Assembly: GCF_001015195.1 (NCBI RefSeq)
Contig: NZ_LDES01000040.1
Coordinates: forward strand, 123,353 to 187,352
Direction: 5' to 3'
DNA from: Sphingomonas sp. Y57
Lineage (GTDB): Bacteria; Pseudomonadota; Alphaproteobacteria; Sphingomonadales; Sphingomonadaceae
Length of the DNA: 64,000 nt
Shown here: positions 27,323-36,596 of the stretch, piece by piece
Layout: each line of letters starts with the position of its first letter
Position numbering within the stretch: position 1 is the first letter of the stretch
Notes under the pieces: model-generated
Databases searched by the model: none
Told to the model about the DNA's origin: nothing
The model's input: the letters and a program-made list of their open reading frames with translations, nothing else
Translations under genes and position numbers: made by a program

Positions 27323-28563
27323 CGGACCTCGCCTGGATCGACGCGGCACTGGCGTCGGCCCGGCCCCGTGCAGTGGCGGCGCTTCTCCGCTATTTCCGCG
27401 ATATGGACCTGGCCGAGGAAGCCTATCAGGAGGCTTGCCTGCGGGCGCTGGCGCGCTGGCCGGAACAAGGGGCGCCGCGCGATCCCGCGGCCTGGCTGAT
27501 CCTGGTCGGCCGAAACAGCGGGATTGACGCCGTGCGCAAGTCGGCTCGGAACGAGGCGCTGCCGCCCGAGGAGCAGCTTTCCGACCTCGACGATGCCGAG
27601 GCGGGGATCGCCGACCGGCTCGACGAGGGCCAGTATCGCGACGACATATTGCGACTGCTGTTTGTCTGCTGCCATCCCGACCTGCCGGCCACCGGCGCCA
27701 TCGCGCTGGCGCTGCGCATCGTCTCGGGGCTGACCGTCGCGCAGATCGCCCGCGCCTTCCTGGTCGGCGAGAAGGCGATGGAGCAGCGCATCACCCGCGC
27801 CAAGGCGCGCATCGCCGGCAGCGGTATCCCCTTCGAGACGCCGGGGCCGATCGAGCGGGCCGAGCGGCTGGGGGCGGTCGCCGCGATGGTCTATCTGATC
27901 TTCAACGAAGGCTATTCGGCGAGCGGCGCCGAGGCCGGCGCGCGCGGACCGCTGTGTCGCGAGGCGATCCGGCTCGCCCGGTTGCTACTGCGACTCTTCC
28001 CGTCCGAGCCCGAAATCCTTGCACTCACCGCGCTGATGCTGCTCCAGCATGCGCGCAGTGCCGCTCGGCTCGACGGGGAAGGGCAGGTCGTCCTGCTCGA
28101 GGATCAGGACCGCGGCCAATGGGACGGCACGATGATCGCCGAGGGATTGGCATTGCTCGACAAGGCGATGCGGCACCGCCGGCCCGGCCCCTATCAGGTA
28201 CAAGCCGCGATAGCTGCCCTTCATGCGCGAGCGAAGGTCGCGGCCGATACGGATTGGGCCGGGATCGAACGGCTTTACGCGACCCTTGAACGGATGCAGC
28301 CCTCGCCGGTGGTAACGCTCAACCGCGCCGTCGCGGTCGGCCGGCTGTCAGGCCCGGAAGCCGCGCTCGCCCTGCTCGCGCCGCTCGACGAACGGCTTGA
28401 CGGCTATTTCTATTATCATGGCGCGCGCGGCGCCTTTCTCGACCAGCTTGGCCGGGTGGAGGAGGCGCGCGCTGCCTTCGGCCGGGCGATCGGCCTGGCC
28501 GGCTCGGCGGCGGAGGCCGCCTATATCCGTCAGCAGCTCGATCGGTTATCGCAGCCCAAATAA
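27319..28563 (+). CDS. ECF42-type RNA polymerase sigma factor with C-terminal TPR-like extension
   Basis: 414 residues, about twice the size of a plain ECF sigma factor. Sigma-2 includes LLRYFRDMDLAEEAYQEACLRALARW; sigma-4 includes GLTVAQIARAFLVGEKAMEQRITRAKARI. The remaining ~230 residues form the DUF6596/TPR-like extension (NEGYSASGAE..., LNRAVAVGRLSGPEAAL, YHGARGAFLDQLGRVEEARAAFGRAI) typical of group ECF42, which has no anti-sigma factor and is linked with DGPF proteins. Start is GTG 27319, overlapping the YCII stop. An SRPBCC gene follows 69 bp later. Confidence 0.92.
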   Translation: MTDLAWIDAALASARPRAVAALLRYFRDMDLAEEAYQEACLRALARWPEQGAPRDPAAWLILVGRNSGIDAVRKSARNEALPPEEQLSDLDDAEAGIADRLDEGQYRDDILRLLFVCCHPDLPATGAIALALRIVSGLTVAQIARAFLVGEKAMEQRITRAKARIAGSGIPFETPGPIERAERLGAVAAMVYLIFNEGYSASGAEAGARGPLCREAIRLARLLLRLFPSEPEILALTALMLLQHARSAARLDGEGQVVLLEDQDRGQWDGTMIAEGLALLDKAMRHRRPGPYQVQAAIAALHARAKVAADTDWAGIERLYATLERMQPSPVVTLNRAVAVGRLSGPEAALALLAPLDERLDGYFYYHGARGAFLDQLGRVEEARAAFGRAIGLAGSAAEAAYIRQQLDRLSQPK

Positions 28564-28632
28564 ACGGGGAGAGGACTGTCGGATCGGACGTGCCGCCGTC
28601 GTCGTACCGACGCAGACGATAGGAGACGATAG

Positions 28633-29082
28633 ATGCACGACTTGATCCTGACCCGCCTGATTGATGCGCCGCGCGAGAAGCTGTTTCGCTGCTGGACCGA
28701 TCCGGAACTCATCCCGCTATGGTTCTGCCCGCCGCCCTGGGGCGTGTCGAAGGCCGAGGTCGACCTGCGGGCCGGCGGTTCCTGTCTGATCGTGATGCGC
28801 GGCCCGGAGGGACAGGAGATGCCGAACCCCGGCGTCTATCTGGAAGTGATCCCGAACGAGAAGCTTGTCTTCACCGACGCCTTCACCCGCGCCTGGGAGC
28901 CATCGGAGAAGCCGTTCATGACCGGCATCCTCACCTTCGCTGACGAAGACTGCAAGACCCGGTACACCGCGACGGTCCGTCACTGGACCGCCGAGGACAA
29001 GGCTCAGCACGAGGCGATGGGCTTCCATGAAGGCTGGGGCATCGCGACCGACCAGCTTGAGGCGCTGGCGAAGCGTATCTGA
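28633..29082 (+). CDS. SRPBCC / AHSA1-like domain protein
   Basis: 149 residues. The START-like fold is recognisable from LTRLIDAPREKLFRCWTDPELIPLWFCPPPWG and the later FTDAFTRAWEPSEKPFMTGIL and GFHEGWGIATDQLEALAKRI. These domains bind hydrophobic ligands; the reaction is unknown. AGGAGA precedes ATG 28633. It sits 69 bp after the ECF sigma gene, a common companion of ECF42-DGPF clusters, so it may belong to the same operon. Confidence 0.85.
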   Translation: MHDLILTRLIDAPREKLFRCWTDPELIPLWFCPPPWGVSKAEVDLRAGGSCLIVMRGPEGQEMPNPGVYLEVIPNEKLVFTDAFTRAWEPSEKPFMTGILTFADEDCKTRYTATVRHWTAEDKAQHEAMGFHEGWGIATDQLEALAKRI

Positions 29083-29108
29083 GTCCGTCCCTTCCCGTTA
29101 AAGCGGTT

Positions 29109-29203
29109 GGGGGTGGGCTGCGATCCACGGCCAATGGGGGGGAGCCGGATCGCGTCACGGGGCAGTGTGCCCACCCCCGCCCCGCCGCAGGGATTCGGCG
29201 GGG
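29109..29203. repeat. Nested inverted repeats in a convergent gap
   Basis: GGGGGTGGGC (29109-29118) pairs with GCCCACCCCC (29169-29178), and GCGATCC (29120-29126) with GGATCGC (29147-29153). A third perfect hairpin, CCCCGCCG-N8-CGGCGGGG, sits at 29180-29203. The block lies between the SRPBCC gene and a convergent hypothetical gene and may act as a two-way terminator, although no T-run follows. Confidence 0.65.
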
Positions 29204-29211
29204 AGTCCTGT

Positions 29212-29583
29212 TCAGGCGAGCCGGCCGCGCCGTCGCTCGCTACCGAGATAGGCGAGCAGGCCTTGTGCCTGCCCACGCGAATAGCCGGACGCGAGGAAGC
29301 TGCCGACGTCGTCCGCGCCGAGGTCTTCGGCATGGTGTCTCGCCAGCGAGGCGAAGCGGCGCAGGCTTTCCAGCCGCGGATCGGCGAGTGGCCGGGCAAG
29401 GCGGATGCCCAGCGCCCATTCGACGAAGCGACCGAAGCGGCTGTTGGGCGCAATCTCCCGCGTCGCGTCGACACGTTCGGCGAGACTGATCACGCGGAGT
29501 TCAGTGGACGAGAAAAGCCCCGCATCGGAGGCCGTTGCCGTCCTGGTTTCCCCATCGAGGGGGGAGAAGCCCAGATAGGCCAT
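29212..29583 (-). CDS. Hypothetical protein, 123 residues
   Basis: Starts at ATG 29583. The C-terminal half is helical and charged (FASLARHHAEDLGADDVGSFLASGYSRGQ), the N-terminal part short and polar. No membrane segment, signal or known motif is visible. The frame has normal codon use for the region and convergent repeats follow its stop, so a real gene is likely. Its upstream region holds palindromes shared with the divergent amidohydrolase promoter. Confidence 0.55.
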   Translation of the reverse strand: MAYLGFSPLDGETRTATASDAGLFSSTELRVISLAERVDATREIAPNSRFGRFVEWALGIRLARPLADPRLESLRRFASLARHHAEDLGADDVGSFLASGYSRGQAQGLLAYLGSERRRGRLA

Positions 29584-29592
29584 GGCGTTGTG

Positions 29593-29826
29593 TCCCCTGA
29601 CAAAATGTGACAGATCGGTACGTTGTATGAAAGGTGGCGTACCGTTCGGTTACATCTTCGTCAAGATCGCGCAGGCCATCGGCGAAAACTTATTCTGTCA
29701 CCCCTGACAGAAAGGCTGAACCGGCCGCGGAATTCCATACGGTAGATTTCCGAAACAATATCTGTTGCAGACCTTGATAAAGGTCCATATTATGGACCAA
29801 TGGCCCTGTCGTGACTCATGTCACGA
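29593..29826. promoter_or_regulatory. Operator-rich region upstream of the amidohydrolase gene
   Basis: Three perfect inverted repeats fall in one divergent gap: TTCTGTCA-CCCC-TGACAGAA (29693-29712), GGTCCATA-T-TATGGACC (29782-29798) and TCGTGAC-TCAT-GTCACGA (29809-29826). A looser TGACAAAATGTGACAG lies near 29600. The gap is 286 bp and holds no gene. Confidence 0.55.
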
Positions 29827-29869
29827 GCTTCCCTGCGGTACGGCGAGGGGCATCGAAAAGGGGAGGTAA

Positions 29870-31306
29870 ATGCGCAATTCGGCGAAAAGAACAAATCTGC
29901 TTCGAGCAGCGGAAGCCGGTGTGGCCTTGGTGCTTTCACTGGCTATTGCAAGCGTGCAAGCCCGCGCCGAGGATTTCGCGATCACCCATGTCTCTGTCGT
30001 GCCGATGGATCGGGAGCGGGTGATTTCCGATCAGACGCTCCTCGTCCATGACGGCCGAGTTCTCAGCTATGGCCCGGCCGCCTCGATGGCGCTGCCAAAG
30101 GGCGTCCGGCTTATCGATGGCCGTGGCCGCTATGTCATCCCGGGCTTGAGCGACATGCATGTCCACATCCCGGTCGGCGGTCCGACCGTCGATGGGGCGG
30201 CCGAGGGGAGCCTCTCCCCGGATGCCAGCGCCGCCTTTCTCGACCTCTTCATCGCCAATGGCGTTACGACAGTGCGGAACATGGCGGGTGTCGAGGCTCA
30301 CCTTAAGCTCCGGAATGCGATCAATGCCGGGAAAAGGGAAGGGCCGCGTATCTTCACGGCATCGGCGATCATGGATGGTGCCCCCCCGCTCATCTCCTAC
30401 ACGACGCCGTTCGGCAAGCCGGACGCTGCGCGGGCCTATGTCCGATGGTCGGCGCAGAAGGGGTTTGATTTCATCAAGGTCTATTCGACGCTGAGAAGCG
30501 ATGCCTTCGAAGCCATCGTCGACGAGGCCCGGAAGCGGAAGCTTCCCGTTACAGGCCATCTGCCCCAGCGCGTCACCTTCGACCACGGCTTGCAGGGCAT
30601 GCGGTCGATCGAGCATCTGTCCGGTTTCGATGTGGCATTGTGGCCGGATCCGTCGAAGGTCTCACCCGGCATTCCCGATCTCTACACCGGCTTCGCCTTT
30701 GGCACGGAGGCAAAGATCGAGGCGCTCGTGGCGAAGGTGAAGGAGGCTGGCGTCTGGAACGATCCGACGCTTGTCGTCTACGATCACCTGACCAACGAAC
30801 TCGATCGCGAGAAGCGCCAGCACCTGCCGGAGAGCAAGTATCTTCCGCCTGAGCTGCGCGATGATAAGCTCTTCAACCAGGTGTTTGACGCGCGGCACCG
30901 GGCGACCCTGGAAGGCAGCCGATCGGTTCGGCTGGCCATCGTCAAGGCGTTGAGCGACGCCGGCGCGCCGTTGCTTACGGGCACCGATACACCGGCCCTG
31001 GTGGTCGTGCCCGGTTTCGCTCTGCACGGCGAGCTCAAGGATTTCGTCGAGGCGGGGCTGACGCCCTATCAGGCTCTGGCCGCCTCAACCGCCGAACCTG
31101 CACGCTATCTCGATCGCGTCGGGCAGTTCGGAACCATCGTCCCCGGAGCAAGCGCCGATCTGGTGCTTCTCGCGGCAAATCCCCTCGACGACATCAACAA
31201 TATTGACCGCATCGAAGGGGTAATGGTGCGCGGCCGCTGGTATCCCCGGCGGGAGATCGATGCCAGGCTCGAGGCCCACGCGGCGAAATTCGCAGCTCCG
31301 CGATAG
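29870..31306 (+). CDS. Exported amidohydrolase-family protein
   Basis: 478 residues with an N-terminal signal (hydrophobic ALVLSLAIASVQARA). The amidohydrolase metal site is present: HVH in GLSDMHVHIPVGG, the Lys in FDFIKVYSTL, the His in VTGHLPQR and IEHLSGFD, and the Asp in TGTDTPALVV. The C-terminal strand RIEGVMVRGRWYPR is typical. Family members hydrolyse imides, dipeptides or amides of aryl compounds; the substrate here is unknown. It stands alone behind a region with three palindromes. Confidence 0.88.
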   Translation: MRNSAKRTNLLRAAEAGVALVLSLAIASVQARAEDFAITHVSVVPMDRERVISDQTLLVHDGRVLSYGPAASMALPKGVRLIDGRGRYVIPGLSDMHVHIPVGGPTVDGAAEGSLSPDASAAFLDLFIANGVTTVRNMAGVEAHLKLRNAINAGKREGPRIFTASAIMDGAPPLISYTTPFGKPDAARAYVRWSAQKGFDFIKVYSTLRSDAFEAIVDEARKRKLPVTGHLPQRVTFDHGLQGMRSIEHLSGFDVALWPDPSKVSPGIPDLYTGFAFGTEAKIEALVAKVKEAGVWNDPTLVVYDHLTNELDREKRQHLPESKYLPPELRDDKLFNQVFDARHRATLEGSRSVRLAIVKALSDAGAPLLTGTDTPALVVVPGFALHGELKDFVEAGLTPYQALAASTAEPARYLDRVGQFGTIVPGASADLVLLAANPLDDINNIDRIEGVMVRGRWYPRREIDARLEAHAAKFAAPR

Positions 31307-31513
31307 GGGCCCATGATTGATTGGGGGGGGCGTTCGGCACCGGGGCGTCCGCATGACCGCAGGATACCGACGCGCTGTTCGTCCTGTTCGACGGCCGGTT
31401 TCCAGCCTGGCATCCCGCTCCACGTGGCCGTCCGGCTGGTGCTACATTTTTATGTCAGTTCGATGACGATGTCGGGCCAGGATCGCCGTCGCTGCGGTCG
31501 CAGAAGGCGATCC

Positions 31514-31531
31514 GCTGTAACATTGCTGTAA
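31514..31531 (+). promoter_or_regulatory. Pho box upstream of pstS
   Basis: CTGTAAC-ATTG-CTGTAAC, two 7-bp direct repeats separated by 4 bp (11-bp period), the layout of a PhoB-binding unit (consensus CTGTCAT). It ends 56 bp before the pstS start. The remaining stretch 31307-31587 holds no other gene. Confidence 0.85.
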
Positions 31532-31587
31532 CAGCCGGGGATTAAGCGGGCCTCGCGCCGGAGGGACTCCGGCATCGGAGATTCTTC

Positions 31588-32637
31588 ATGCTCAAGCATT
31601 TCGTCGCCTCGCTGAGCGCGGCCCTGATCTTCGCCTCGGGCGCGGCTTCGTCCGCCCAGGCCGCCAATATTTCGGGCGCGGGGGCGACCTTTCCCGCGCC
31701 GCTTTATGCAAAATGGGCGGAAACCTACAAGGCGACCACCGGCATCGGGCTCAATTATCAGGCGATCGGTTCGGGCGGCGGCATCAAGCAGATCAAGGCG
31801 AAGACCGTCGACTTCGGCGCGTCTGACAAGCCGCTGAAGCCCGCCGAGCTTGCCGCCGCCGGCCTCTATCAATTCCCGACCGTGATGGGCGGGGTGGTGC
31901 CGATCGTCAACCTGCCCGGCGTGAAGGCTGGTCAGATCAAGCTGACCGGCGCCGTGCTCGCCGACATCTTCATGGGCGGGATCCGCAAGTGGAACGACCC
32001 GCGGATCGCCCGGCTCAACCCCGGCGTGAAGCTGATGCCGATACCGATCACCGTCGTCCACCGCTCGGACGGTTCGGGCACCTCCTTCCTCTTCACCACC
32101 TATCTGTCGATGAAGAACCCGGTCTGGGCGAAGAAGGTCGGCGCGAGCGACGCTGTGTCGTGGCCCACCGGCATCGGCGGAAAGGGCAATGACGGCGTTT
32201 CTGCCTTCGTCAAGCAGACGATGGGATCGATCGGCTATGTCGAATATGCCTATGCCAAGCAGAACCGGGCGACCTCCGTCCTGCTGCAGAACAAGGCGGG
32301 CCAGTTCGTCGCGCCGGCGGCCGCCAACTTCGCGGCGGCGGCGGCTGGTGCGCAATGGGACAAGGCGCCGGGCAATTATGTCCTGCTGCTCGACCAGCCG
32401 AGCCCGAAGGCCTGGCCGATCACCGGCGCGACCTTCATCCTCGTTCGCCGGAACCAGACCAACCCGGTGACGGGTGCCGGAGTCCTGAAATTCTTCGACT
32501 GGGCTTATAAGGCGGGCGACGCCTCGGCTGCACGGCTCGATTATGTGCCCCTGCCGGCCGCGGTGAAGGCCCTGGTCCGCAAGCAGTGGTTGACCAGCGT
32601 GACGGCGGGCCGCAAGCCCGTCTATGTTCCGCGCTGA
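31588..32637 (+). CDS. pstS: Periplasmic phosphate-binding protein PstS
   Basis: 349 residues. Signal peptide MLKHFVASLSAALIFASGAASSAQA, then NISGAGATFPAPLYAKWAETY, the phosphate-contact residues of GSGGGIKQIKAKTVDFGASD and the loop HRSDGSGTSFLFTTYL. It binds inorganic phosphate in the periplasm and hands it to PstCAB. First gene of pstSCAB, behind a Pho box, so expected to be induced by PhoB during phosphate starvation. pstC follows after 69 bp. Confidence 0.98.
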   Translation: MLKHFVASLSAALIFASGAASSAQAANISGAGATFPAPLYAKWAETYKATTGIGLNYQAIGSGGGIKQIKAKTVDFGASDKPLKPAELAAAGLYQFPTVMGGVVPIVNLPGVKAGQIKLTGAVLADIFMGGIRKWNDPRIARLNPGVKLMPIPITVVHRSDGSGTSFLFTTYLSMKNPVWAKKVGASDAVSWPTGIGGKGNDGVSAFVKQTMGSIGYVEYAYAKQNRATSVLLQNKAGQFVAPAAANFAAAAAGAQWDKAPGNYVLLLDQPSPKAWPITGATFILVRRNQTNPVTGAGVLKFFDWAYKAGDASAARLDYVPLPAAVKALVRKQWLTSVTAGRKPVYVPR

Positions 32638-32706
32638 ACCATCACCGGCGCCGTAGTTGCGGGAACGGGAGCGACAGGATCGTCCCCGTTGCCTTGAAAG
32701 GGAAAC

Positions 32707-33660
32707 ATGGCAAGCGCTGCTCCACCTGACACCGCACGGTTCGGCACGTCCGGCTCGGCAGGGGAAACCCTCTTCCATGCCGCTTGCTTCGGGGCGGCGA
32801 CCTTGCTGCTCGTCACGCTGGGCGGGGTGGTGGTCAGCCTCGCGATCGGCGGATGGCCGGCTATCGAGCATTTCGGCTTTGGCTTTCTCACCTCCAGCGA
32901 ATGGAATCCCGTCACCGAGGTCTACGGTGCGGCGGGGCCGGTGGTCGGCACGCTGGTCACGGCCTTGCTGGCGCTGGCGATAGCATTGCCGCTGGCGATC
33001 GGCGTGGCGGTCTTCCTGGTCGAATTCTGCCCTCGCCCGGTGGCCCAGCCGGTGGCGATCGCGGTCGAGCTGCTCGCCGGTATTCCCTCGATCGTTTACG
33101 GCATGTGGGGCCTGTTCGTCCTTGCCCCCTGGTTTGCCGAACATGTCCAGCTTCCGCTGATGATGGAAGCCGAGCCCGGGTCGTGGCAGGAGACGCTGTT
33201 CGCCGGCATCCCCAACGGCGCCAATATCTTCACCGCCTCGGTGATCCTCGCGATCATGATCCTGCCCTATATGGCGGCGGTGTTCCGCGAGTTGTTCATG
33301 ACCGTCCCGGCGCAGCTGCGCGAAGCGGCCTACGGCCTCGGCTGCACGCCGTTCGAGGTGATCCGCGCGGTCGTCATCCCCTATGTCCGGCGTGGCATGG
33401 TTGGTGTGATCATGCTTGGCCTGGGCCGCGCGTTGGGCGAAACGATGGCGGTCACCTTCATCATAGGCAATGCCCATGGCTTCCCCGATTCGATCTTCGC
33501 CTCGGGCTCGACCATCGCTTCGACGATCGCCAACGAGTTCGCCGAGGCAAGCAGCGACATGCATGGTGCCGCGCTGGTCGCGCTCGGCCTCGTCCTCTTC
33601 CTGATCACCTTCGGGGTGCTCGCGATCGCCCGCGCGCTCCTCGGCAGCCAGCGTCATTAA
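32707..33660 (+). CDS. pstC: Phosphate ABC transporter permease PstC
   Basis: 317 residues with six membrane segments. The permease (EAA-type) loop YGLGCTPFEVIRAVVIPYVRRG is seen near residue 210, and GIPSIVYGMWGLFVLAP is a characteristic PstC helix. It forms the inner-membrane channel with PstA. It lies 69 bp after pstS and 10 bp before pstA. Confidence 0.97.
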   Translation: MASAAPPDTARFGTSGSAGETLFHAACFGAATLLLVTLGGVVVSLAIGGWPAIEHFGFGFLTSSEWNPVTEVYGAAGPVVGTLVTALLALAIALPLAIGVAVFLVEFCPRPVAQPVAIAVELLAGIPSIVYGMWGLFVLAPWFAEHVQLPLMMEAEPGSWQETLFAGIPNGANIFTASVILAIMILPYMAAVFRELFMTVPAQLREAAYGLGCTPFEVIRAVVIPYVRRGMVGVIMLGLGRALGETMAVTFIIGNAHGFPDSIFASGSTIASTIANEFAEASSDMHGAALVALGLVLFLITFGVLAIARALLGSQRH

Positions 33661-33670
33661 GGGGAGCAGG

Positions 33671-34510
33671 ATGGACCGCGCCCTCGTTCGCCGTATTTCC
33701 AACATCGCCTTCGTGGTGCTGACCGCGATCGCGACGCTCATCGCGCTCACCGCACTGGCGCTGATCCTCTGGTCGTTGCTCAGCAAGGGCATCGGCGGGC
33801 TGGATACGAAGATCTTCACCATGACCCAGCCCGCCCCGGGCTCCGAAGGCGGCCTGTCGAACGCTATCATGGGATCTCTGATCATGTGCGGCATCGGCCT
33901 GGCGATCGCCGTCGTCGTCGGCGTGCTCGCGGGTACGTGGCTGTCCGAATATGGCGGCAATACCCGCTACGGGCAGGTCGTCCGCTTCCTCAACGACGTG
34001 CTGCTGTCGGCGCCGTCGATCCTGATCGGCCTGTTCGTCTATGAGATATTGGTTCGACCCTTTCACGGCTTCTCGGCCTGGGCCGGCGCTGTCGCCCTCG
34101 CCATCCTGGCCATGCCGATCGTGACCCGCACGACCGAGGACATACTGAGCCTCCAGCCGAGCGCACTGCGCGAGGCGGGCATGGCGCTCGGCGCCAGCCG
34201 CGCCTTCGTGATCCGCAAGATCGTCTGGAAATCGGCTCGCGCCGGCCTTGTTACCGGCGCGCTGCTCGGCTTCGCCCGGATCAGCGGCGAGACCGCGCCG
34301 CTGCTGTTCACGGCGCTCGGCAACCAGTTCTTCTCCACCCAGCTGACCCAGCCGATGGCCAGCCTGCCCACCACCATCTTCCAGTTCGCGCTGTCCGCCT
34401 ATGATGACTGGCAGCGCCTAGCCTGGGTGGGGGCGCTGCTGATCGCCGTCGCCGTTCTCTCCATCAACATCATCGGGCGTATCGTCGCCCGGGAGGCCCG
34501 CCGTTCATGA
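33671..34510 (+). CDS. pstA: Phosphate ABC transporter permease PstA
   Basis: 279 residues with six membrane segments. The cytosolic coupling loop [20 protein letters not shown] and the helix [15 protein letters not shown] are typical of PstA. It pairs with PstC as the channel for phosphate. A GGGGAGCAGG ribosome-binding site precedes ATG 33671. The stop overlaps the pstB start by ATGA. Confidence 0.97.
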   Translation: MDRALVRRISNIAFVVLTAIATLIALTALALILWSLLSKGIGGLDTKIFTMTQPAPGSEGGLSNAIMGSLIMCGIGLAIAVVVGVLAGTWLSEYGGNTRYGQVVRFLNDVLLSAPSILIGLFVYEILVRPFHGFSAWAGAVALAILAMPIVTRTTEDILSLQPSALREAGMALGASRAFVIRKIVWKSARAGLVTGALLGFARISGETAPLLFTALGNQFFSTQLTQPMASLPTTIFQFALSAYDDWQRLAWVGALLIAVAVLSINIIGRIVAREARRS

Positions 34511-35385
34511 CCGACCTTCCGTCGCACCTGTCCGAGGAAGTTCATCTCGCCTTTCCCCCGCGCGACGCGCTGGCGATCGAGGCGCGCAAGCTCGATTTCT
34601 TCTACGGCAAGACGCAGGCGCTCTATGGCGTCGACCTGCCGGTGGAGCGGAACAAGATCACCGCGCTGATCGGACCGTCGGGTTGCGGCAAGTCGACCCT
34701 GCTGCGCGCGCTCAACCGGATCTACGATCTCTATCCGAAGCAGCATGCCGTCGGCCGCATCCTGCTGGACGGGCATGATGTGCTTGCCGACCGCAGGAGC
34801 CTGCAGCGTCTGCGCGAGCGTGACGGTGGCGGGAACGACACGACGATGGTTCGTTCGCCGGTGGACGTGGCGGGCCTGCGCGCGCGGGTCGGCATGGTTT
34901 TCCAGAAACCGACGCCTTTTCCGATGTCGATCTACGACAATGTCGCGTTCGGCGTGCGCCTCTACCAGCGCAAGAGCCGGTCGGAGATGGACCAGATCGT
35001 CGAAAAGTCGCTGCGCCGCGCGGCGCTGTGGGACGAGGTGAAGGACAAGCTCCATTCCTCGGGTCTCGGTCTGTCCGGCGGCCAGCAACAGCGCCTGTGC
35101 GTCGCGCGGGGCATCGCGGTGGAGCCCGACGTGCTGCTGCTCGACGAGCCGGCCTCGGCGCTGGATCCGGTATCCACCGCCAAGCTGGAAGAGACGCTGA
35201 TCGAACTGCGCCGGGACTTCACGATCGTGATCGTGACCCACAATCTCCAGCAGGCGGCCCGCATCTCCAACTATACCGGCTTCATGTATCTGGGCCGGAT
35301 GATGGAATTCCAGCCGACCGAGGAACTGTTCGCCAACCCGCGCGGGCAGCGCACCCGCGACTATGTGACGGGGCGCTTCGGCTAG
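34507..35385 (+). CDS. pstB: Phosphate ABC transporter ATP-binding protein PstB (with internal insertion)
   Basis: 292 residues; E. coli PstB has 257. Walker [17 protein letters not shown]-loop [17 protein letters not shown], signature [14 protein letters not shown], Walker [14 protein letters not shown] and the H-loop THNLQQAA are all intact. Between the Walker A and Q-loop blocks about 20 extra residues (around [19 protein letters not shown]) are inserted just before the [10 protein letters not shown] strand. No phoU follows; a histidine kinase gene in the opposite direction comes next. The energy-coupling ATPase of the PstSCAB importer. Confidence 0.97.
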   Translation: MTDLPSHLSEEVHLAFPPRDALAIEARKLDFFYGKTQALYGVDLPVERNKITALIGPSGCGKSTLLRALNRIYDLYPKQHAVGRILLDGHDVLADRRSLQRLRERDGGGNDTTMVRSPVDVAGLRARVGMVFQKPTPFPMSIYDNVAFGVRLYQRKSRSEMDQIVEKSLRRAALWDEVKDKLHSSGLGLSGGQQQRLCVARGIAVEPDVLLLDEPASALDPVSTAKLEETLIELRRDFTIVIVTHNLQQAARISNYTGFMYLGRMMEFQPTEELFANPRGQRTRDYVTGRFG

Positions 35386-35462
35386 GAGCTTATCGCCCGT
35401 TCTTTCCGCCTTCGCGGAATGACGAGCGGGGCAGGCACCAGCCGGAACGAAGCTGAACGGCG

Positions 35463-36491
35463 TCAGCTGTGGACGAGGCTGCCGCGCGGCACCTTCAGCT
35501 CGCAGCGGGTACCGCGGTCGATGGTGGTGGCACTGCTGATCTGGAGGTCTGCATTGAGCGACCGGGCCAGCATGTCCATCAGCTTCGATCCCGTGCCGCC
35601 GCTCCGGTCCGGATTGTGACCTGCGCCGTCATCCTCGATCGTGACGAGGATATTACCGTCCGCATCCGGCCGCAGCCAGACCGCCACCGCGCCTACCCCG
35701 TCCGGAAAGGCATGCTTGGCCGCATTGGTCAGACATTCGTTGACGATCAACGCGATCGATACGGCGACCTGCGCCGGCACTTCAATCGGCTCCGCATCGA
35801 CGGTCAGGGTCACGCCTGCGGGTAACATGCCGTCGCGAATGCGCTCGCAGATCTCGCGCAGATGCTCGTGCAGCATCACCGTCGACAGGTCGCTGCTGCT
35901 GAGCGCGAGGTTCGAATAGACCGAGGCGAGCGACTGGAGCCGCCCGGCCGCCGCCTGCAATTCGCCGCGCAGCTCGGGGTTCTGTTGTCCTGCCGCACGC
36001 GACAGCAGCAGCGAAGCGGCGATCTGGAAATTGTTGCGGGTCCGATGATCGACTTCGCGAAGCGCCAGCGACAGCAGCTCGACACGGCGCTGCTGCTCCT
36101 CGCGCAATCGGAAGGCGGCACTGCGGAAGGAAGCGACGACCCAGGCGGTCAGCAGAAGCGACGCCGTCGCTACGACCAGGCCGACGCCGTGGGGAAAGTC
36201 GATCGTGAAGGCCCGTGTTGGCGGAATCACGAAATACCAGATCAGTGCCTGGCAAGCCATTGTCACCATCAGGCCTGATCGCAGGCCGGCGATGAGACAG
36301 GAGAAGATTACCGCGGGGAAGACGAAGGAATAGGCGAGGACGCCCGGCGCCAAGATGTCGACGACCAGGCGGCCGGCCACGGCCAGGCCGACGCCCGCCG
36401 TCGCCACCACGACGTCGGTCACCAGATCGGGTTTCCGCCCGGCCAGCCGGTGCGGAAGATCGAGGATCGCGGATATCGCTCCTGCTCCCAT
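35463..36491 (-). CDS. HWE/HisKA_2-type sensor histidine kinase with DUF4118 membrane domain
   Basis: 342 residues. The N-terminal ~125 residues form four membrane helices of the DUF4118 type found in KdpD. The phosphoacceptor is in LREVDHRTRNNFQIAASLL (HisKA_2), and the ATP-binding domain has NECLTNAAKHAF (N box) and IEDDGAGHNPDRSGGTGSKLMDML (G boxes). There is no periplasmic sensor domain. Members often act in the general stress response and talk to a PhyR-type or single-domain regulator. It is convergent with pstB; its response regulator is not in the window. Confidence 0.9.
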   Translation of the reverse strand: MGAGAISAILDLPHRLAGRKPDLVTDVVVATAGVGLAVAGRLVVDILAPGVLAYSFVFPAVIFSCLIAGLRSGLMVTMACQALIWYFVIPPTRAFTIDFPHGVGLVVATASLLLTAWVVASFRSAAFRLREEQQRRVELLSLALREVDHRTRNNFQIAASLLLSRAAGQQNPELRGELQAAAGRLQSLASVYSNLALSSSDLSTVMLHEHLREICERIRDGMLPAGVTLTVDAEPIEVPAQVAVSIALIVNECLTNAAKHAFPDGVGAVAVWLRPDADGNILVTIEDDGAGHNPDRSGGTGSKLMDMLARSLNADLQISSATTIDRGTRCELKVPRGSLVHS

Positions 36492-36596
36492 TTATCCGGA
36501 CCGAAGCCCGAATGACGCCGTTTGCCCTACGGCGATCGCCATATTATCCGTCAATCGGGCGGAGCGAAAGACATTCCGCCGATAGCGCATCCTTCC

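Noticed and set aside
31450..33960. 836-codon open frame opposite pstS-pstC
   Set aside because: Low-complexity Arg/Asp/His-rich translation without homology, opposite certain genes.
35404..35419. Hairpin TTCCGC-CTTC-GCGGAA after pstB
   Set aside because: Short stem with no T-run; not convincing as an intrinsic terminator.
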